A stretch of DNA of 33,418 nucleotides from Hyphomicrobiales bacterium (GCA_021775575.1 JAJFHO010000046.1:1-33418), one strand, 5' to 3'. Shown: positions 24,252 through 32,223, counted from the stretch's first letter. Notes: generated by a model not told the origin, from the sequence alone. Numbers and translations: made by a program.

Positions 24252-24295
24252 AAGTCTAGGGAGGAAACGCCCAAGAAGGGCACGCAGGTCGACAT
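24217..24295 (-). ncRNA. Alpha-r8 / suhB-family small RNA (MmgR-like)
   Basis: On the minus strand a short transcript can be drawn: a small hairpin (GCCC-TTCTT-GGGC, 24282-24270), the single-stranded motif TTTCCTCCCT at 24267-24258, and an intrinsic terminator (24251-24225 plus six Ts at 24222-24217). The ten-base TTTCCTCCCT between a 5' stem and a terminator is the hallmark of the alpha-r8 family (Rfam suhB; MmgR of Sinorhizobium meliloti), so named because copies lie beside suhB-type inositol monophosphatase genes, as here (hisN at 24517). The motif is complementary to Shine-Dalgarno sequences. The 5' end is estimated from the usual length of about 77 bases. The remainder of the 327-bp gap holds the hisN promoter and no gene I can see. 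Confidence 0.82.
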
Positions 24296-24516
24296 CAATG
24301 ATGCCAATGCCGCGTTGCAACAACATGACATTGCGGCGCACAAATCACAAGATATAAACAAGCATTCGTGTAAAAATTGGACCTCACTGGTGCGGTTTTG
24401 TCACACCAACAACAAATGGGAGCATTACCGCTGCTGCCCATGAATGCTGACTTTGCTATAAGACCATTCAATAAATTACTGATCTAGTTTAGAAAAACCA
24501 GAGCCGGGATCCCTGC

Positions 24517-25332
24517 ATGAATGACCAAAAAGACCCCGGATTCGATGCCCTTTTGAGCTTTGCGCACACCCTTGCGGATCGCTCTGCCGCTGCCATTTCG
24601 CCCTATTTTCGGGCCACGCGGTCGGTCGAGAATAAGTCTCGGACGGAAGTATTCGACCCTGTGACAGCGGCGGACAAGGCCGCCGAGCAAGTGATTCGCA
24701 ATTCAGTCGCGGAGACGTGGCCGGCACATGCGGTGCTGGGCGAAGAGTTCGGATTGCAGCCCGGTATAGGCGGCGCGGAGGCCGAATACTGCTGGATCAT
24801 TGATCCAATAGACGGAACCCGGTCCTTTATCACGGGTATGCCTGTCTGGGGCACCCTGATCGGGTTAAACCGGCTCGATACTCCAATACTCGGGATCATG
24901 AACCAGCCTTTCACCGGTGAAAGATTCTGGAGCGACTTGGACGGCGCATATTATCGTGGTCCCGATGGCGAGCACCCGATTGCAACCCGGAGCTGCGCTT
25001 CCCTGGCCGCCGCGACGCTGCTCTGCACCGGCCCCGAATTCTTCGACGTTGCCGCCGATCTCGAACGCTTCGAGGAGCTTAGCGGGCAGGTTCGCATGCG
25101 CCGCTACGGCGGCGATTGCTACAGCTATTGCATGCTGGCGGCGGGGCATGTGGATCTTGTTGTCGAAGCGGGGCTGCATACCTACGACATCGCCGCGCTG
25201 ATTCCAATCGTGGAGCGTGCCGGCGGGCGGCTGACTTCGTGGACCGGGGAACCCGCAACCCAGGGCGGGCGCGTTGTCGCCAGCGGTGACCGGGAGCTGC
25301 ACGAGGCGGCGATGGAAATCCTCTCGCGCTAG
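24517..25332 (+). CDS. hisN: Histidinol-phosphatase, inositol monophosphatase family
   Basis: A 271-residue magnesium-dependent phosphatase. The metal site is visible: GEEFG (about 76-80), IDPIDGTRSFITGMP (about 94-108) and the second signature GLHTYDIAALIPIVERAGG near 220-238, with the last Asp in the YDIAA position. The DGTRSFI wording and GGDCYSYCMLAAGHVDLVVE segment favour the HisN (histidinol-phosphate) branch over inositol-phosphate SuhB, though the two are hard to separate by eye. HisN dephosphorylates histidinol phosphate in histidine synthesis. Its TAG shares the CTAG palindrome with the stop of the convergent hydrolase gene. Confidence 0.87.
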   Translation: MNDQKDPGFDALLSFAHTLADRSAAAISPYFRATRSVENKSRTEVFDPVTAADKAAEQVIRNSVAETWPAHAVLGEEFGLQPGIGGAEAEYCWIIDPIDGTRSFITGMPVWGTLIGLNRLDTPILGIMNQPFTGERFWSDLDGAYYRGPDGEHPIATRSCASLAAATLLCTGPEFFDVAADLERFEELSGQVRMRRYGGDCYSYCMLAAGHVDLVVEAGLHTYDIAALIPIVERAGGRLTSWTGEPATQGGRVVASGDRELHEAAMEILSR

Positions 25333-26273
25333 CGGCTGCCAGGGACGAAGGCGTCGAACGCGGCCCAGAGCTCTTCGCGAATCTCGTCCCGCTCCTGAAG
25401 AGGTTCATGCCGCGCATTGGCGAAAACAAGCTGCGAACCCGCGCGCAGCTGGGAGGTCAGCCGTTCCACAGCCTTCGGCGAGACGAGGTTGTCCTGACCG
25501 GCCACAAGCATGAGGATGGGCACATAAACGCTCGAAGGAAAGCTGTAACTGTTCACGGTTTTCATGGATTCGAACGCGGCCCGGGCCCAGGCTATTGTCG
25601 GTGAACCAAGCCCGAGCTCAGGGGCTACAGCCAAAATTTCACGGTTGCGGGTCCATCGGCGTTTGTCGGTGGTCAGCAGATTATTTTCAAATGGCTCGGA
25701 CTCCCAGCCAGCATTCTTCCCGCCGGGAATATAGGCATCGCCCAAACCAAGAAAGACGGCAACTTCAGCGATCGCGGCCATTGCGGCCGTGGATAGCGGG
25801 AGTTTCGCCAGCTGCAGCATAGGGGCGGTCATAATCATTCGGTCGAACCAGCAGTCACGGTGGCGAGCCGCATGCAGAAGAACATTCGCACCCATTGAAT
25901 GAGCCATCGCAAAATAAGGCGGCGGACAATCCGGCAGCACCGTTTCAGTCATGAAGGTTTCAACATCGCGTTCATATTCGCTGAAATCCTCAACATGGCC
26001 CTTGCGCCGATTCTTGAGCTTACGTTGCGATCCGCCCTGGCCGCGCCAGTCCATTATGGCGACGGCGAAACCGCGCCGGCGCAGGTCGTCTATGGTTTCG
26101 AAATATTTTTCGATGAATTCGCCGCGGCCCGTGAAAACGCACACCGTCCCGTTGCTGGCGCCGGCCGAAGCGCGCCAACGCGCGGTGCGCAAACGCAGCC
26201 CGTCGAAAGACGCGAGTCCGGCGACCACCGCGCCCGCCGGCACTGGATTGCGCGCTATGCCGACAAGATCCAT
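25329..26273 (-). CDS. Alpha/beta hydrolase (PldB-like lysophospholipase/monoglyceride lipase type)
   Basis: A 314-residue serine hydrolase with triad Ser126 (FAMAHSMGANV), Asp261 (VAGQDNLVSP) and His289 (NARHEPLQERDEIREELW). The N-terminal half shows MDWRGQGGS, the usual oxyanion-region motif of the PldB/monoacylglycerol lipase group. The nucleophile elbow reads AHSMGA rather than the common GHSMGG. No signal peptide, so probably cytoplasmic or peripherally membrane-bound; it likely hydrolyses lysophospholipids or monoacylglycerols. Its stop overlaps that of hisN by four bases (CTAG at 25329-25332). Divergent from hsp20. Confidence 0.86.
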   Translation of the reverse strand: MDLVGIARNPVPAGAVVAGLASFDGLRLRTARWRASAGASNGTVCVFTGRGEFIEKYFETIDDLRRRGFAVAIMDWRGQGGSQRKLKNRRKGHVEDFSEYERDVETFMTETVLPDCPPPYFAMAHSMGANVLLHAARHRDCWFDRMIMTAPMLQLAKLPLSTAAMAAIAEVAVFLGLGDAYIPGGKNAGWESEPFENNLLTTDKRRWTRNREILAVAPELGLGSPTIAWARAAFESMKTVNSYSFPSSVYVPILMLVAGQDNLVSPKAVERLTSQLRAGSQLVFANARHEPLQERDEIREELWAAFDAFVPGSR

Positions 26274-26461
26274 ATCGCGATGCCCGTCCTTTGCTGCTAC
26301 GCCCCGGTCCGAAGCTTGCCGGTTATATCAAGCCGCAAGCCCTTGTCATCAACTGCTTGCCACAATCGGGCTTCCGGCGGTGCAAACAACGATCGCAAGC
26401 CGGCGAGCAGGTTCAGCATAAGATCGGAAATTTTAATTATATATTTCAGTGACATAAACCT
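26274..26461. other. AT-richer non-coding stretch before hsp20 promoter
   Basis: No gene is visible. It should hold the promoter of the minus-strand hydrolase gene. The stretch around 26420-26460 is noticeably AT-rich. The rest of the 317-bp gap is the hsp20 promoter and leader described next. Confidence 0.5.
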
Positions 26462-26490
26462 CTTGAAACCTACGGGGAGCGTTCCTATAT
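26462..26490 (+). promoter_or_regulatory. RpoH (sigma-32) heat-shock promoter of hsp20
   Basis: CTTGAAA at 26462-26468 and CCTATAT at 26484-26490. The spacing CTTG-N18-CCTATAT fits the alphaproteobacterial heat-shock consensus CTTG-N17/18-CYTATNT. Transcription would start near 26497, where the thermometer structure begins. Confidence 0.85.
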
Positions 26491-26496
26491 CCAGCA

Positions 26497-26588
26497 TGAC
26501 GCAGGCCGCTGAAAGGCTGCGTCAAAACAATAGTTGCCCGGCCATTGCGGCGGGCACATGGACCATGTCGCTTCATCAGGAGGATATG
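26497..26588 (+). promoter_or_regulatory. ROSE-like RNA thermometer in the hsp20 leader
   Basis: Three consecutive hairpins fill the 94-base leader. Hairpin I: TGACGCA/TGCGTCA (26497-26503, 26518-26524) plus GCC/GGC with one bulged G. Hairpin II: TGCCCG/CGGGCA (26535-26540, 26551-26556). Hairpin III pairs CATGT (26564-26568) with ATATG (26584-26588) and places TCGCT (26568-26572) opposite the ribosome-binding site AGGAGG (26578-26583). U(U/C)GCU facing the Shine-Dalgarno sequence is the signature of ROSE elements before small heat-shock genes in rhizobia, where imperfect pairing melts on heating and allows translation. Confidence 0.75.
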
Positions 26589-26590
26589 CG

Positions 26591-27049
26591 ATGAGACATT
26601 TCGACCTTTCACCACTCTATAAATCCACCGTTGGCTTCGACCGTCTTGCGTCGTTGTTCGATTCACTCGCGCCCCTCGACGGCGAAACACCGAGTTATCC
26701 GCCCTACAATATCGAGCGGCTCGGCGAGACCGAATACCGCATCACGATGGCGGTTGCCGGCTTCAAGGAGGAAGACCTCAATATCGACGTCAAGGAGAAT
26801 GCCGTTACGATCCGCGGAGAGCAGAAGTCGGCGGAAAATAGCGCGGAATATCTGCACCGCGGGATTGCGACGCGTGCCTTCGAGCGGCGTTTTCAGCTGG
26901 CCGACCATGTCGAGGTAAAGGGCGCGGCGCTTGAGAACGGCCTGCTTCACGTCGACCTCGTGCGCGAACTGCCCGAGGCGATGAAGCCCCGTAGCATCAA
27001 GATTGTCAAATCCGATACCAACGGCAAGGCAATCGCGGACAAGTCCTAA
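26591..27049 (+). CDS. Small heat-shock protein Hsp20 (alpha-crystallin family)
   Basis: A 152-residue holdase chaperone, IbpA/HspA class A type. N-terminal MRHFDLSPLYKSTVGFDRL is the usual start of this class (compare MRTFDLSPLYRSTVGFDR). The alpha-crystallin domain spans about 35-135 with YRITMAVAGFKEEDLNIDV and the closing AALENGLLHVDL; the C-terminal IxI anchor is IKI in RSIKIV. The ATG at 26591 has AGGAGG at 26578-26583; an overlapping ATG at 26586 is out of frame. Control is expected at two levels, RpoH transcription and thermometer-gated translation. Alone in its transcript, ended by hairpins at 27064-27124. Confidence 0.96.
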   Translation: MRHFDLSPLYKSTVGFDRLASLFDSLAPLDGETPSYPPYNIERLGETEYRITMAVAGFKEEDLNIDVKENAVTIRGEQKSAENSAEYLHRGIATRAFERRFQLADHVEVKGAALENGLLHVDLVRELPEAMKPRSIKIVKSDTNGKAIADKS

Positions 27050-27063
27050 AACCTGTCATGTGC

Positions 27064-27124
27064 CGGGCCTGTCGCTCCGGCCCGTTATAACAAATATTTG
27101 CGGGCGCCTTTCCGGGGCGCCCGC
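27064..27124. terminator. Two hairpins after hsp20
   Basis: First hairpin CGGGCC/GGCCCG (27064-27069, 27079-27084). Second, stronger hairpin GCGGGCGCC/GGCGCCCGC (27100-27108, 27116-27124) with loop TTTCCGG. No long T run follows either on the plus or minus strand, but the position between convergent ends of hsp20 and the gene at 27189-27638 suggests a bidirectional transcription end. Confidence 0.6.
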
Positions 27125-27188
27125 ATTGCATGGCATCGTCTCGTCTGCGTCGCCCGCACTCACCCGAGCGCTTAGCGCCAAACCGGGC

Positions 27189-27638
27189 TCACACCTCGTC
27201 ATATTTCAACGAAGTGTGGCTCTCGGCTACCTGTCTATCGTTGGCGGCGAGCTCCGACTCGATCACGTTGAGCGAGGTCTTTATGCAGGACAGCACTCTT
27301 TCCAGCTCGACATCGCGATGGTCGACCGCGTTGACAATGCGCGCCGCGGCAAGCAAAACCTTGTCGTTGCCCGGAAATCGCGGATCGAGCACGATCTTGT
27401 GGACCATTGCATAGGCGGAATGAAGCGATTGTCGGCTTGACGCGCATTCTCCAGCCGCCTTGGCCGCGTCCACGTCGTGCCTCAAGCCCCTTATCGACTC
27501 AAGCAGCGTGCGAGTGTCCGGCGTTAACCCGGATTGAAACTGCGCCATGCTTTCACCGGCATCGCGCATCGCGTCGCATTCCTCCGAATGCATCTCCATG
27601 TAGCAGAAATCGTCCAGTGGCTCCGGTGTTTCATTCAT
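27189..27638 (-). CDS. Hypothetical helical protein
   Basis: A 149-residue soluble protein with no domain I recognise. It is acidic at the N-terminus (NETPEPLDDF, EMHSEECD) and predicted largely helical, with heptad-like hydrophobic spacing in TRTLLESIRGLRHDVDAAKA and VELERVLSCIKTSLNVIESE. It holds four cysteines, not in pairs. No signal peptide or membrane segment. There is no good ribosome-binding site before the ATG at 27638; starts at M14 or M16 are possible. Convergent with hsp20 and 107 bp upstream of the end of the S9 peptidase gene on the same strand. Confidence 0.65.
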   Translation of the reverse strand: MNETPEPLDDFCYMEMHSEECDAMRDAGESMAQFQSGLTPDTRTLLESIRGLRHDVDAAKAAGECASSRQSLHSAYAMVHKIVLDPRFPGNDKVLLAAARIVNAVDHRDVELERVLSCIKTSLNVIESELAANDRQVAESHTSLKYDEV

Positions 27639-27745
27639 TGCATGTGAACGCTAGCAAGCACAACTTAAGCAAGTATAAATAGATAATGCACTCAAAAGTC
27701 GCAGGGCTCTACTTGGGGTTGAGCGCCTCGAGGCGATGCTCAGGC

Positions 27746-29686
27746 TCACCAATTATCCATTGTGACGCCGGGAAGCGGTTCCGATGCCTTGATCGCCAGA
27801 ATATGGCAGTAGAAAGCGTATTCCAGCGTCAGGACAGACAGGATCGTCTTCGCCTGCCGGAACCCATGGCTTTCTCCGGGAAATTCATAATAGGCAACCG
27901 GAACGCCGCGCCGCTTGAGTGTGCCGGCAATCGAACGGGATTGCTGCGGCGGAACGACCTTGTCGTCAAGTCCCTGAAAGAAGATCACCGGCGCATCGAT
28001 TTTCTTGGCCAGCTGAACAGGCGAACGGTTGGCAAAGATTTCATCGCAATCCCGTGGCGTCGATCCGGTAAGGCGGTAAAGATATCCGCCCTCGAATTTA
28101 TGGGTGATGCGCTGCAATTGAGCCAGATCGGAGACGCCGTAGCTGCAGGCGCCGGCAACGAAAAGGTCATGTTTGGCCAGGGCGAGCAGGACGGTGAACC
28201 CGCCGGCGCTGCTGCCGGCGATGACCATTCGCTTCGGGTCGGCCAGTTTGCGGGCGATGAGCGTGCGCGCCGCCGCCGCGACATCGGCAACGTCGCTTAT
28301 TCCCCACTTCCCGTCGAGCCGTCTGCGGAAGTCGCGCCCATATCCAGCACTTCCGGAATAGTCGACATCGCATACGCCGAAACCGCGGCTCGTCCAATAT
28401 TGCGTCCTGATCTTGAAACCCCGGTCGGCCCGGCCCGTCGGCCCGCCATGGGCGGTGACGATCACGGGCGGCAGCTCGCCTTCAGGCGCGGCGCAGGACG
28501 CGCTCGCGGGAGGATAGTAGAGCGCATAAACCGGCTCGCCGCCGCACTCGATTTCAAGCGTCCGCGCGGCGGAAATATCTTCCGGAGCAAGGACCGGTTC
28601 CATGCTCGCGCGCAGCATCTCGCTCGCGCCGCCTTTGAGCGGCAACCGGACGACGGCGGGCGCGGCCAGATCGCTTGCGCCCATTACAGCCAGCTCAGCG
28701 CCGAAAGCCACGAGCGAGTCGATGCCGCGCAAACCGCTTTCGAGCGGTTCGCTGCCGCCGCTGGCGGGGTCGATCAGCTGGAGCTGGCTCTCGCCGGCGT
28801 CGAGATAGGCAGCGGCAATGCGGCCGTCACCCAGGATCGCGTATGACCGCATCCCGAATACCCAGAGCGGCCGCACAAGGTCCGCCTCGCGCGGCGCCAC
28901 ACAATGGGAGGTGTTACCGTCCCAGACATAGAGATTGCCCCAGCCTGTCTCGTCCCAGACGAAATACAGTCTTCCCTCCGCGTCCCATTCGGGCTGGAAC
29001 ACGGCGCTGCCATCTCCCCCGGCAATCCGCTCCGGCGTCCCGATAGCGCCATCGGTGCCGATTGGGGCGACGTAGAGGGCGGCTGTCTCCCAGGGCATAT
29101 CCGGCAAATCCCAGGACAGCCACGCGAGAGCGTCGCCAGACGGGCTGACGCGTGGTGCGGCGTAGAAATCGCCGCCGGAAACCAGGCTCTCCACCGGCGC
29201 CTCCGGGTTTTCACCCAAGGGAATGGCCGCCACAAAATTTTCCGGATAGGCATGGCCCGTGCCGGCGGGATGCCGCTCGCCGACGCAGATCAATCGGCGC
29301 CGCCGGCTGTCCAGGGTCATGTCGGCGAAGCGGATATCGGCGGCCTCGGTCAGCCGTGTCGGTTCGCCCCCGGGCACAAGGGCGAAAATGTCCTGGCTCT
29401 CCGCCTCCACGAACCAGACCGAGCCATCTTTGGCGAGGAACTCGCCGCCGCCATATTCGTGGACGCGCGTGCGCGCCGACCAGGGCGCAGGGAGGATATC
29501 TTCGGCCGGGCCATCCGGGCCGGCACGCATGATAACGCCGCGCCCGCGCTCCTCGGGCCGGCTTTCGCTCCAATATACGGCCTCTCCGTCGCTGGTGAGC
29601 ATCCCGAAGCGTAGCGACTTTCCCGCCGCCATCTCCGCGCTAACCGGGGAACGCCAACTGCCAAAGGGAAGAATAGAACGGGCCAC
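27746..29686 (-). CDS. S9-family serine peptidase (prolyl oligopeptidase / acylaminoacyl-peptidase type)
   Basis: A 646-residue enzyme from GTG at 29686, with GGGGTGA just upstream; an earlier start at 29917 would run through the preceding gene and has no homologous-looking sequence. An N-terminal beta-propeller region (about 5-370) starts PFGSWRSPVSAEM and is followed by the catalytic alpha/beta domain with Ser493 in GSSAGG, Asp574 in QGLDDKVVPPQQS and His607 in GESHGF. HGGPTG (413-418) supplies the oxyanion region. No signal peptide, so cytoplasmic; it cuts short peptides or removes blocked N-terminal residues. It begins 38 bp after bufD and is likely on the same transcript as the bufferin genes. 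Confidence 0.93.
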   Translation of the reverse strand: MARSILPFGSWRSPVSAEMAAGKSLRFGMLTSDGEAVYWSESRPEERGRGVIMRAGPDGPAEDILPAPWSARTRVHEYGGGEFLAKDGSVWFVEAESQDIFALVPGGEPTRLTEAADIRFADMTLDSRRRRLICVGERHPAGTGHAYPENFVAAIPLGENPEAPVESLVSGGDFYAAPRVSPSGDALAWLSWDLPDMPWETAALYVAPIGTDGAIGTPERIAGGDGSAVFQPEWDAEGRLYFVWDETGWGNLYVWDGNTSHCVAPREADLVRPLWVFGMRSYAILGDGRIAAAYLDAGESQLQLIDPASGGSEPLESGLRGIDSLVAFGAELAVMGASDLAAPAVVRLPLKGGASEMLRASMEPVLAPEDISAARTLEIECGGEPVYALYYPPASASCAAPEGELPPVIVTAHGGPTGRADRGFKIRTQYWTSRGFGVCDVDYSGSAGYGRDFRRRLDGKWGISDVADVAAAARTLIARKLADPKRMVIAGSSAGGFTVLLALAKHDLFVAGACSYGVSDLAQLQRITHKFEGGYLYRLTGSTPRDCDEIFANRSPVQLAKKIDAPVIFFQGLDDKVVPPQQSRSIAGTLKRRGVPVAYYEFPGESHGFRQAKTILSVLTLEYAFYCHILAIKASEPLPGVTMDNW

Positions 29687-29724
29687 GAAATCACCCCACG
29701 GAGCACGAATGCGCGATGAGCAGC

Positions 29725-30183
29725 CTACGCCTCTCCACCGCGTTTCCGCAGCAGGTGATCGAGTGATAGCCGCCCCGGACCATATTTCATCAAATACAGC
29801 AGCCCGATCGCCCACAGCCCGTGCGTCACATAGGCATTCGGATAAACGAAGAGCTGGATTGTCAGGGTCATCAAAAGCAGCCCCGTGGCGCTCAGCCGCG
29901 TTGCCAGACCCAGCCACAGCAGTATCGGAAGGGCATGCTCCGCCGCGGTCGCCATATAGGCGGCGATATCGGGTGGAATGACCGGCAATTTATACTCATT
30001 CTCGAACAGGAAAAATGTCGATGGCTTGAGCGCGAACCCGTCCACCTTGGTGCGCCCGGACAGCCAGAAGACCATACCCACGATACCGCGCGCCAATAGG
30101 GCGATGACGTCGGGCGGAATGCATTCATACAAGCACATGACCGAATTAATAAGACCCCTCGGGCCACCGTCTCTATTGCTCAT
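29725..30183 (-). CDS. bufD: DoxX-family membrane protein, bufferin operon (BufD-type)
   Basis: A 152-residue membrane protein from ATG at 30183 with AGGAAA upstream; it shows four hydrophobic segments ([67 protein letters not shown]) and the DoxX patterns SGRTKV and the C-terminal [10 protein letters not shown]. DoxX-like proteins are the fourth gene of many DUF2282-DUF692-DUF2063 operons (HvfD in Haemophilus). The role is unknown; export or redox support of the peptide is proposed. Gene starts 28 bp after bufC. Confidence 0.88.
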   Translation of the reverse strand: MSNRDGGPRGLINSVMCLYECIPPDVIALLARGIVGMVFWLSGRTKVDGFALKPSTFFLFENEYKLPVIPPDIAAYMATAAEHALPILLWLGLATRLSATGLLLMTLTIQLFVYPNAYVTHGLWAIGLLYLMKYGPGRLSLDHLLRKRGGEA

Positions 30184-30211
30184 TTTCCTGTTCTCCCCAG
30201 CATTGATAGCG

Positions 30212-30982
30212 TCACGACATTCTGATTGCGGCAATCGCACCGCTCTGGATCAGGCCGGTGAGGTTGGCCTGCAGATCGAACCCATCCGACGCTTCAATCG
30301 CCACGTCCGCGGCCTCACCAATCGTGGCCCCGCGCGCAATGCTGCCGATGAAGGCCGCCCCGCCATCCGGCAGCCTGCGCACCTCCACCGACAGCGCGGG
30401 CCGCACGACAAGCGCATCCTCGCCGCCGGCGCTCGCGTCAATGGGTTCGGGTTCCTCTTCACCGCTGTTGGCGGCCAGGATTGTCACTATCGGCCAGAGC
30501 GAGCAGACAATATGCAGGCTGGGATGCAGCGTGAACTGAAGGGCGTCGGCCTGATCCGCGGGCACGTCGGACAGCTCGTCGATGCTCACGGCTTCGGCGT
30601 CGGCGGCGTGATAGGCCGCGTTCCAGGCCCATTCCAACCGTGCTACGTCACCAACATAGGGCAGGTCCGCCACCGGCTCGAAGCCATCCAGAAAAGCCGC
30701 GAATGTTGCCCCGTAACGCATCAGCACCGGCGAGACGGGCGGTTGATTGCTCACATAGGCTTTCGCGGTTGCGCGAAAAAACTCCTCGCCAACCAGGCGC
30801 GCAACCACCGGAAAGCGCCCTTCGAGGACATCGATCAGGCTGGCATAAATATTGTTGCGGTAGACGTTGAAACGCTTCTCCGGCAGGGCACGCATGTAGC
30901 TTGTGATACCCGCCGGAACCGGGCGGTCCGCGTCGAGAACGGCCGCGGCAAAGGCTGTCTGGGTTTCAGACAATGACAGCAT
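30212..30982 (-). CDS. bufC: DUF2063 partner protein, bufferin operon (BufC/HvfC-type)
   Basis: A 256-residue protein from ATG at 30982; it overlaps the end of bufB by 17 bp. The N-terminal half is the DUF2063 'putative DNA-binding' domain: [40 protein letters not shown] (the conserved YRNN segment), [13 protein letters not shown]. The C-terminal half ([20 protein letters not shown] onward) is a RiPP-recognition-like region. In bufferin and methanobactin-type pathways the DUF2063 or related partner binds the precursor and presents it to the DUF692 enzyme; despite its old name it is not thought to bind DNA. Confidence 0.9.
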   Translation of the reverse strand: MLSLSETQTAFAAAVLDADRPVPAGITSYMRALPEKRFNVYRNNIYASLIDVLEGRFPVVARLVGEEFFRATAKAYVSNQPPVSPVLMRYGATFAAFLDGFEPVADLPYVGDVARLEWAWNAAYHAADAEAVSIDELSDVPADQADALQFTLHPSLHIVCSLWPIVTILAANSGEEEPEPIDASAGGEDALVVRPALSVEVRRLPDGGAAFIGSIARGATIGEAADVAIEASDGFDLQANLTGLIQSGAIAAIRMS

Positions 30983-31859
30983 GTTCGCTCGTCTGTGTCG
31001 CGATGATCCGGTCGGCGCGGCGAGCTTCGTCCAGAAGCATGTTCCAGGCGGGAACATCATTGTCCCATTCGATCAGCGTCGGCGTTGGGCCGCAGCGCCC
31101 GATCGCCCGGGTGTAAAGATCCCATACGGCTTTGCTGACGGCACTGCCATGGGAATCGATCAGAAGCGGTTCACCGTCGTCACCCTCGTCGGGCGAGTAT
31201 CCGCCCAGATGAATTTCACCGACATGGGTCGCGGGAAAGGCGTCAATATATCCAGCTGCGTCATAGCCATGATTGGTGGCCGATACGTGGACATTGTTGA
31301 CGTCGAACAGGAGCCCGCACCCGGTCCGCTTCACGATACCGGACAGGAACTCAATCTCGGACATATCGCTGCCCTCGAATTCCAGATAGGTAGAAGGGTT
31401 CTCCAGCAATATGCGCCGCCCAAGCACTTCCTGCACCTCGTCGATATGATCGGCGACGTAGCCGAGCGTTTCCTCATTATAGGGGACCGGCAGCAGGTCG
31501 TTCAGGTAAATACCGTCATGGGTCGACCAGGCCAGATGCTCCGACACCAGAGCGGGCTCATAGCGCTCGCAGACCATTTTGAGCGCGGCCAGATGCTCCT
31601 TGTCCAGTGGCCCGTTGGCCCCGATCGACAGACCAACGCCATGAACCGACAAGGGATAGTCGTCGCGTATCCTGGTCAGGTAATGGTGGGGCGGCCCGCC
31701 CTCGCCCATATAATTTTCGGCATGAATCTCGAACCAGCCGATCGAAGGCCGGCTGTCGATAATTTCCGCAAAATGCTCAGCCTTCAGGCCGACCCCGGCG
31801 CTGGCCGGGATCGGATCTGAAAACCGATAATCAAATGACTGGCTCACAACGGATGCCAA
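30966..31859 (-). CDS. bufB: DUF692 multinuclear non-heme iron oxygenase, bufferin operon (BufB/HvfB-type)
   Basis: A 297-residue MNIO enzyme (TIM-barrel). Iron-ligand candidates are all present: H73 (VHGVG), E107 and H108 (SEHLAW), E153 (LENPS), D186 and N188 (FDVNN), H191, H217 (GEIHLGG), H237 (DSHG), E264 and D266 (IEWDND). The first part GVGLKAEHFAEIID and WFEIHAENYMG is family-typical. MNIOs use a di- or tri-iron centre and O2 to modify cysteines of the precursor; in bufferins this yields copper-binding thio-oxazole groups. The frame starts at a TTG touching the bufA stop; a GTG at 31847 is an equally likely start. Overlaps bufC. Confidence 0.95.
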   Translation of the reverse strand: MASVVSQSFDYRFSDPIPASAGVGLKAEHFAEIIDSRPSIGWFEIHAENYMGEGGPPHHYLTRIRDDYPLSVHGVGLSIGANGPLDKEHLAALKMVCERYEPALVSEHLAWSTHDGIYLNDLLPVPYNEETLGYVADHIDEVQEVLGRRILLENPSTYLEFEGSDMSEIEFLSGIVKRTGCGLLFDVNNVHVSATNHGYDAAGYIDAFPATHVGEIHLGGYSPDEGDDGEPLLIDSHGSAVSKAVWDLYTRAIGRCGPTPTLIEWDNDVPAWNMLLDEARRADRIIATQTSEHAVIV

Positions 31860-32177
31860 TCAGCCACACTGAAGCGTTTTCCCTGCTGGACGCGAAGTCA
31901 GGCAGCTCAGGCTACCTGCGCCCGCGGGCGTCGATATTTTTGCGCAGCTTCCCTTCTTCACGAGCTTCCAGGCATTGCCCTGATAGTCGACTGTCGATGT
32001 CCCGGCACAAGTCGTACCCGGACCTGCCTTACAGTCATTTTCGCCCTTCTTGGCAACGCCATAGCATTGCTCCATTTCGTCGGCGGCCATGACGGGCGTG
32101 GCGCCGACCAAGGCGACGGAGGCGGCAAACGCACTGGCCACGGCGAGTGCCGATACGGTTTTCGTGTTTTTGTTCAT
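31860..32177 (-). CDS. bufA: DUF2282 bufferin precursor peptide (BufA-type RiPP)
   Basis: A 105-residue secreted peptide precursor. Signal peptide [20 protein letters not shown] then [11 protein letters not shown], cleavage near residue 32. Core with cysteines at 38 (EQCYGV), 49 (ENDC), 57 (TTCAGTS) and 78 (KGSCAKI): the four-cysteine bufferin pattern EKCYG-NDC-SCAGTS-YQGNAWK-GTC. Two more cysteines (92 and 104) lie in a tail ending LQCG that is not usual for the family. In Caulobacter, related bufferins bind copper and protect against it. ATG at 32177 with GAAGGA seven bases upstream (a GTG sits just before). The stop is directly followed by bufB. Confidence 0.93.
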   Translation of the reverse strand: MNKNTKTVSALAVASAFAASVALVGATPVMAADEMEQCYGVAKKGENDCKAGPGTTCAGTSTVDYQGNAWKLVKKGSCAKISTPAGAGSLSCLTSRPAGKTLQCG

Positions 32178-32211
32178 CACAGGTTCCTTCTTTGCAACAA
32201 GCTGGATTAGA

Positions 32212-32223
32212 ATGATCGATCAT
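32212..32223. repeat. 12-bp perfect palindrome upstream of bufA
   Basis: ATGATCGATCAT, 35 bp before the bufA ATG, flanked by further GATC-rich bases. It could be an operator for the regulator of the bufferin operon. I see no clear ECF-type promoter; GTAACG and CGTATC boxes exist further upstream but with 22 bp between them, longer than ECF sigma factors accept. Confidence 0.4.

Noticed and set aside
27686-28846. Plus-strand frame of 386 codons opposite the S9 peptidase
   Set aside because: Shadow of the catalytic domain with an intact Ser-Asp-His triad on the minus strand.
29687-29917. Longer start for the S9 peptidase
   Set aside because: The extra 77 residues overlap bufD and do not look like the family N-terminus, whereas PFGSWRSP right after GTG 29686 does.
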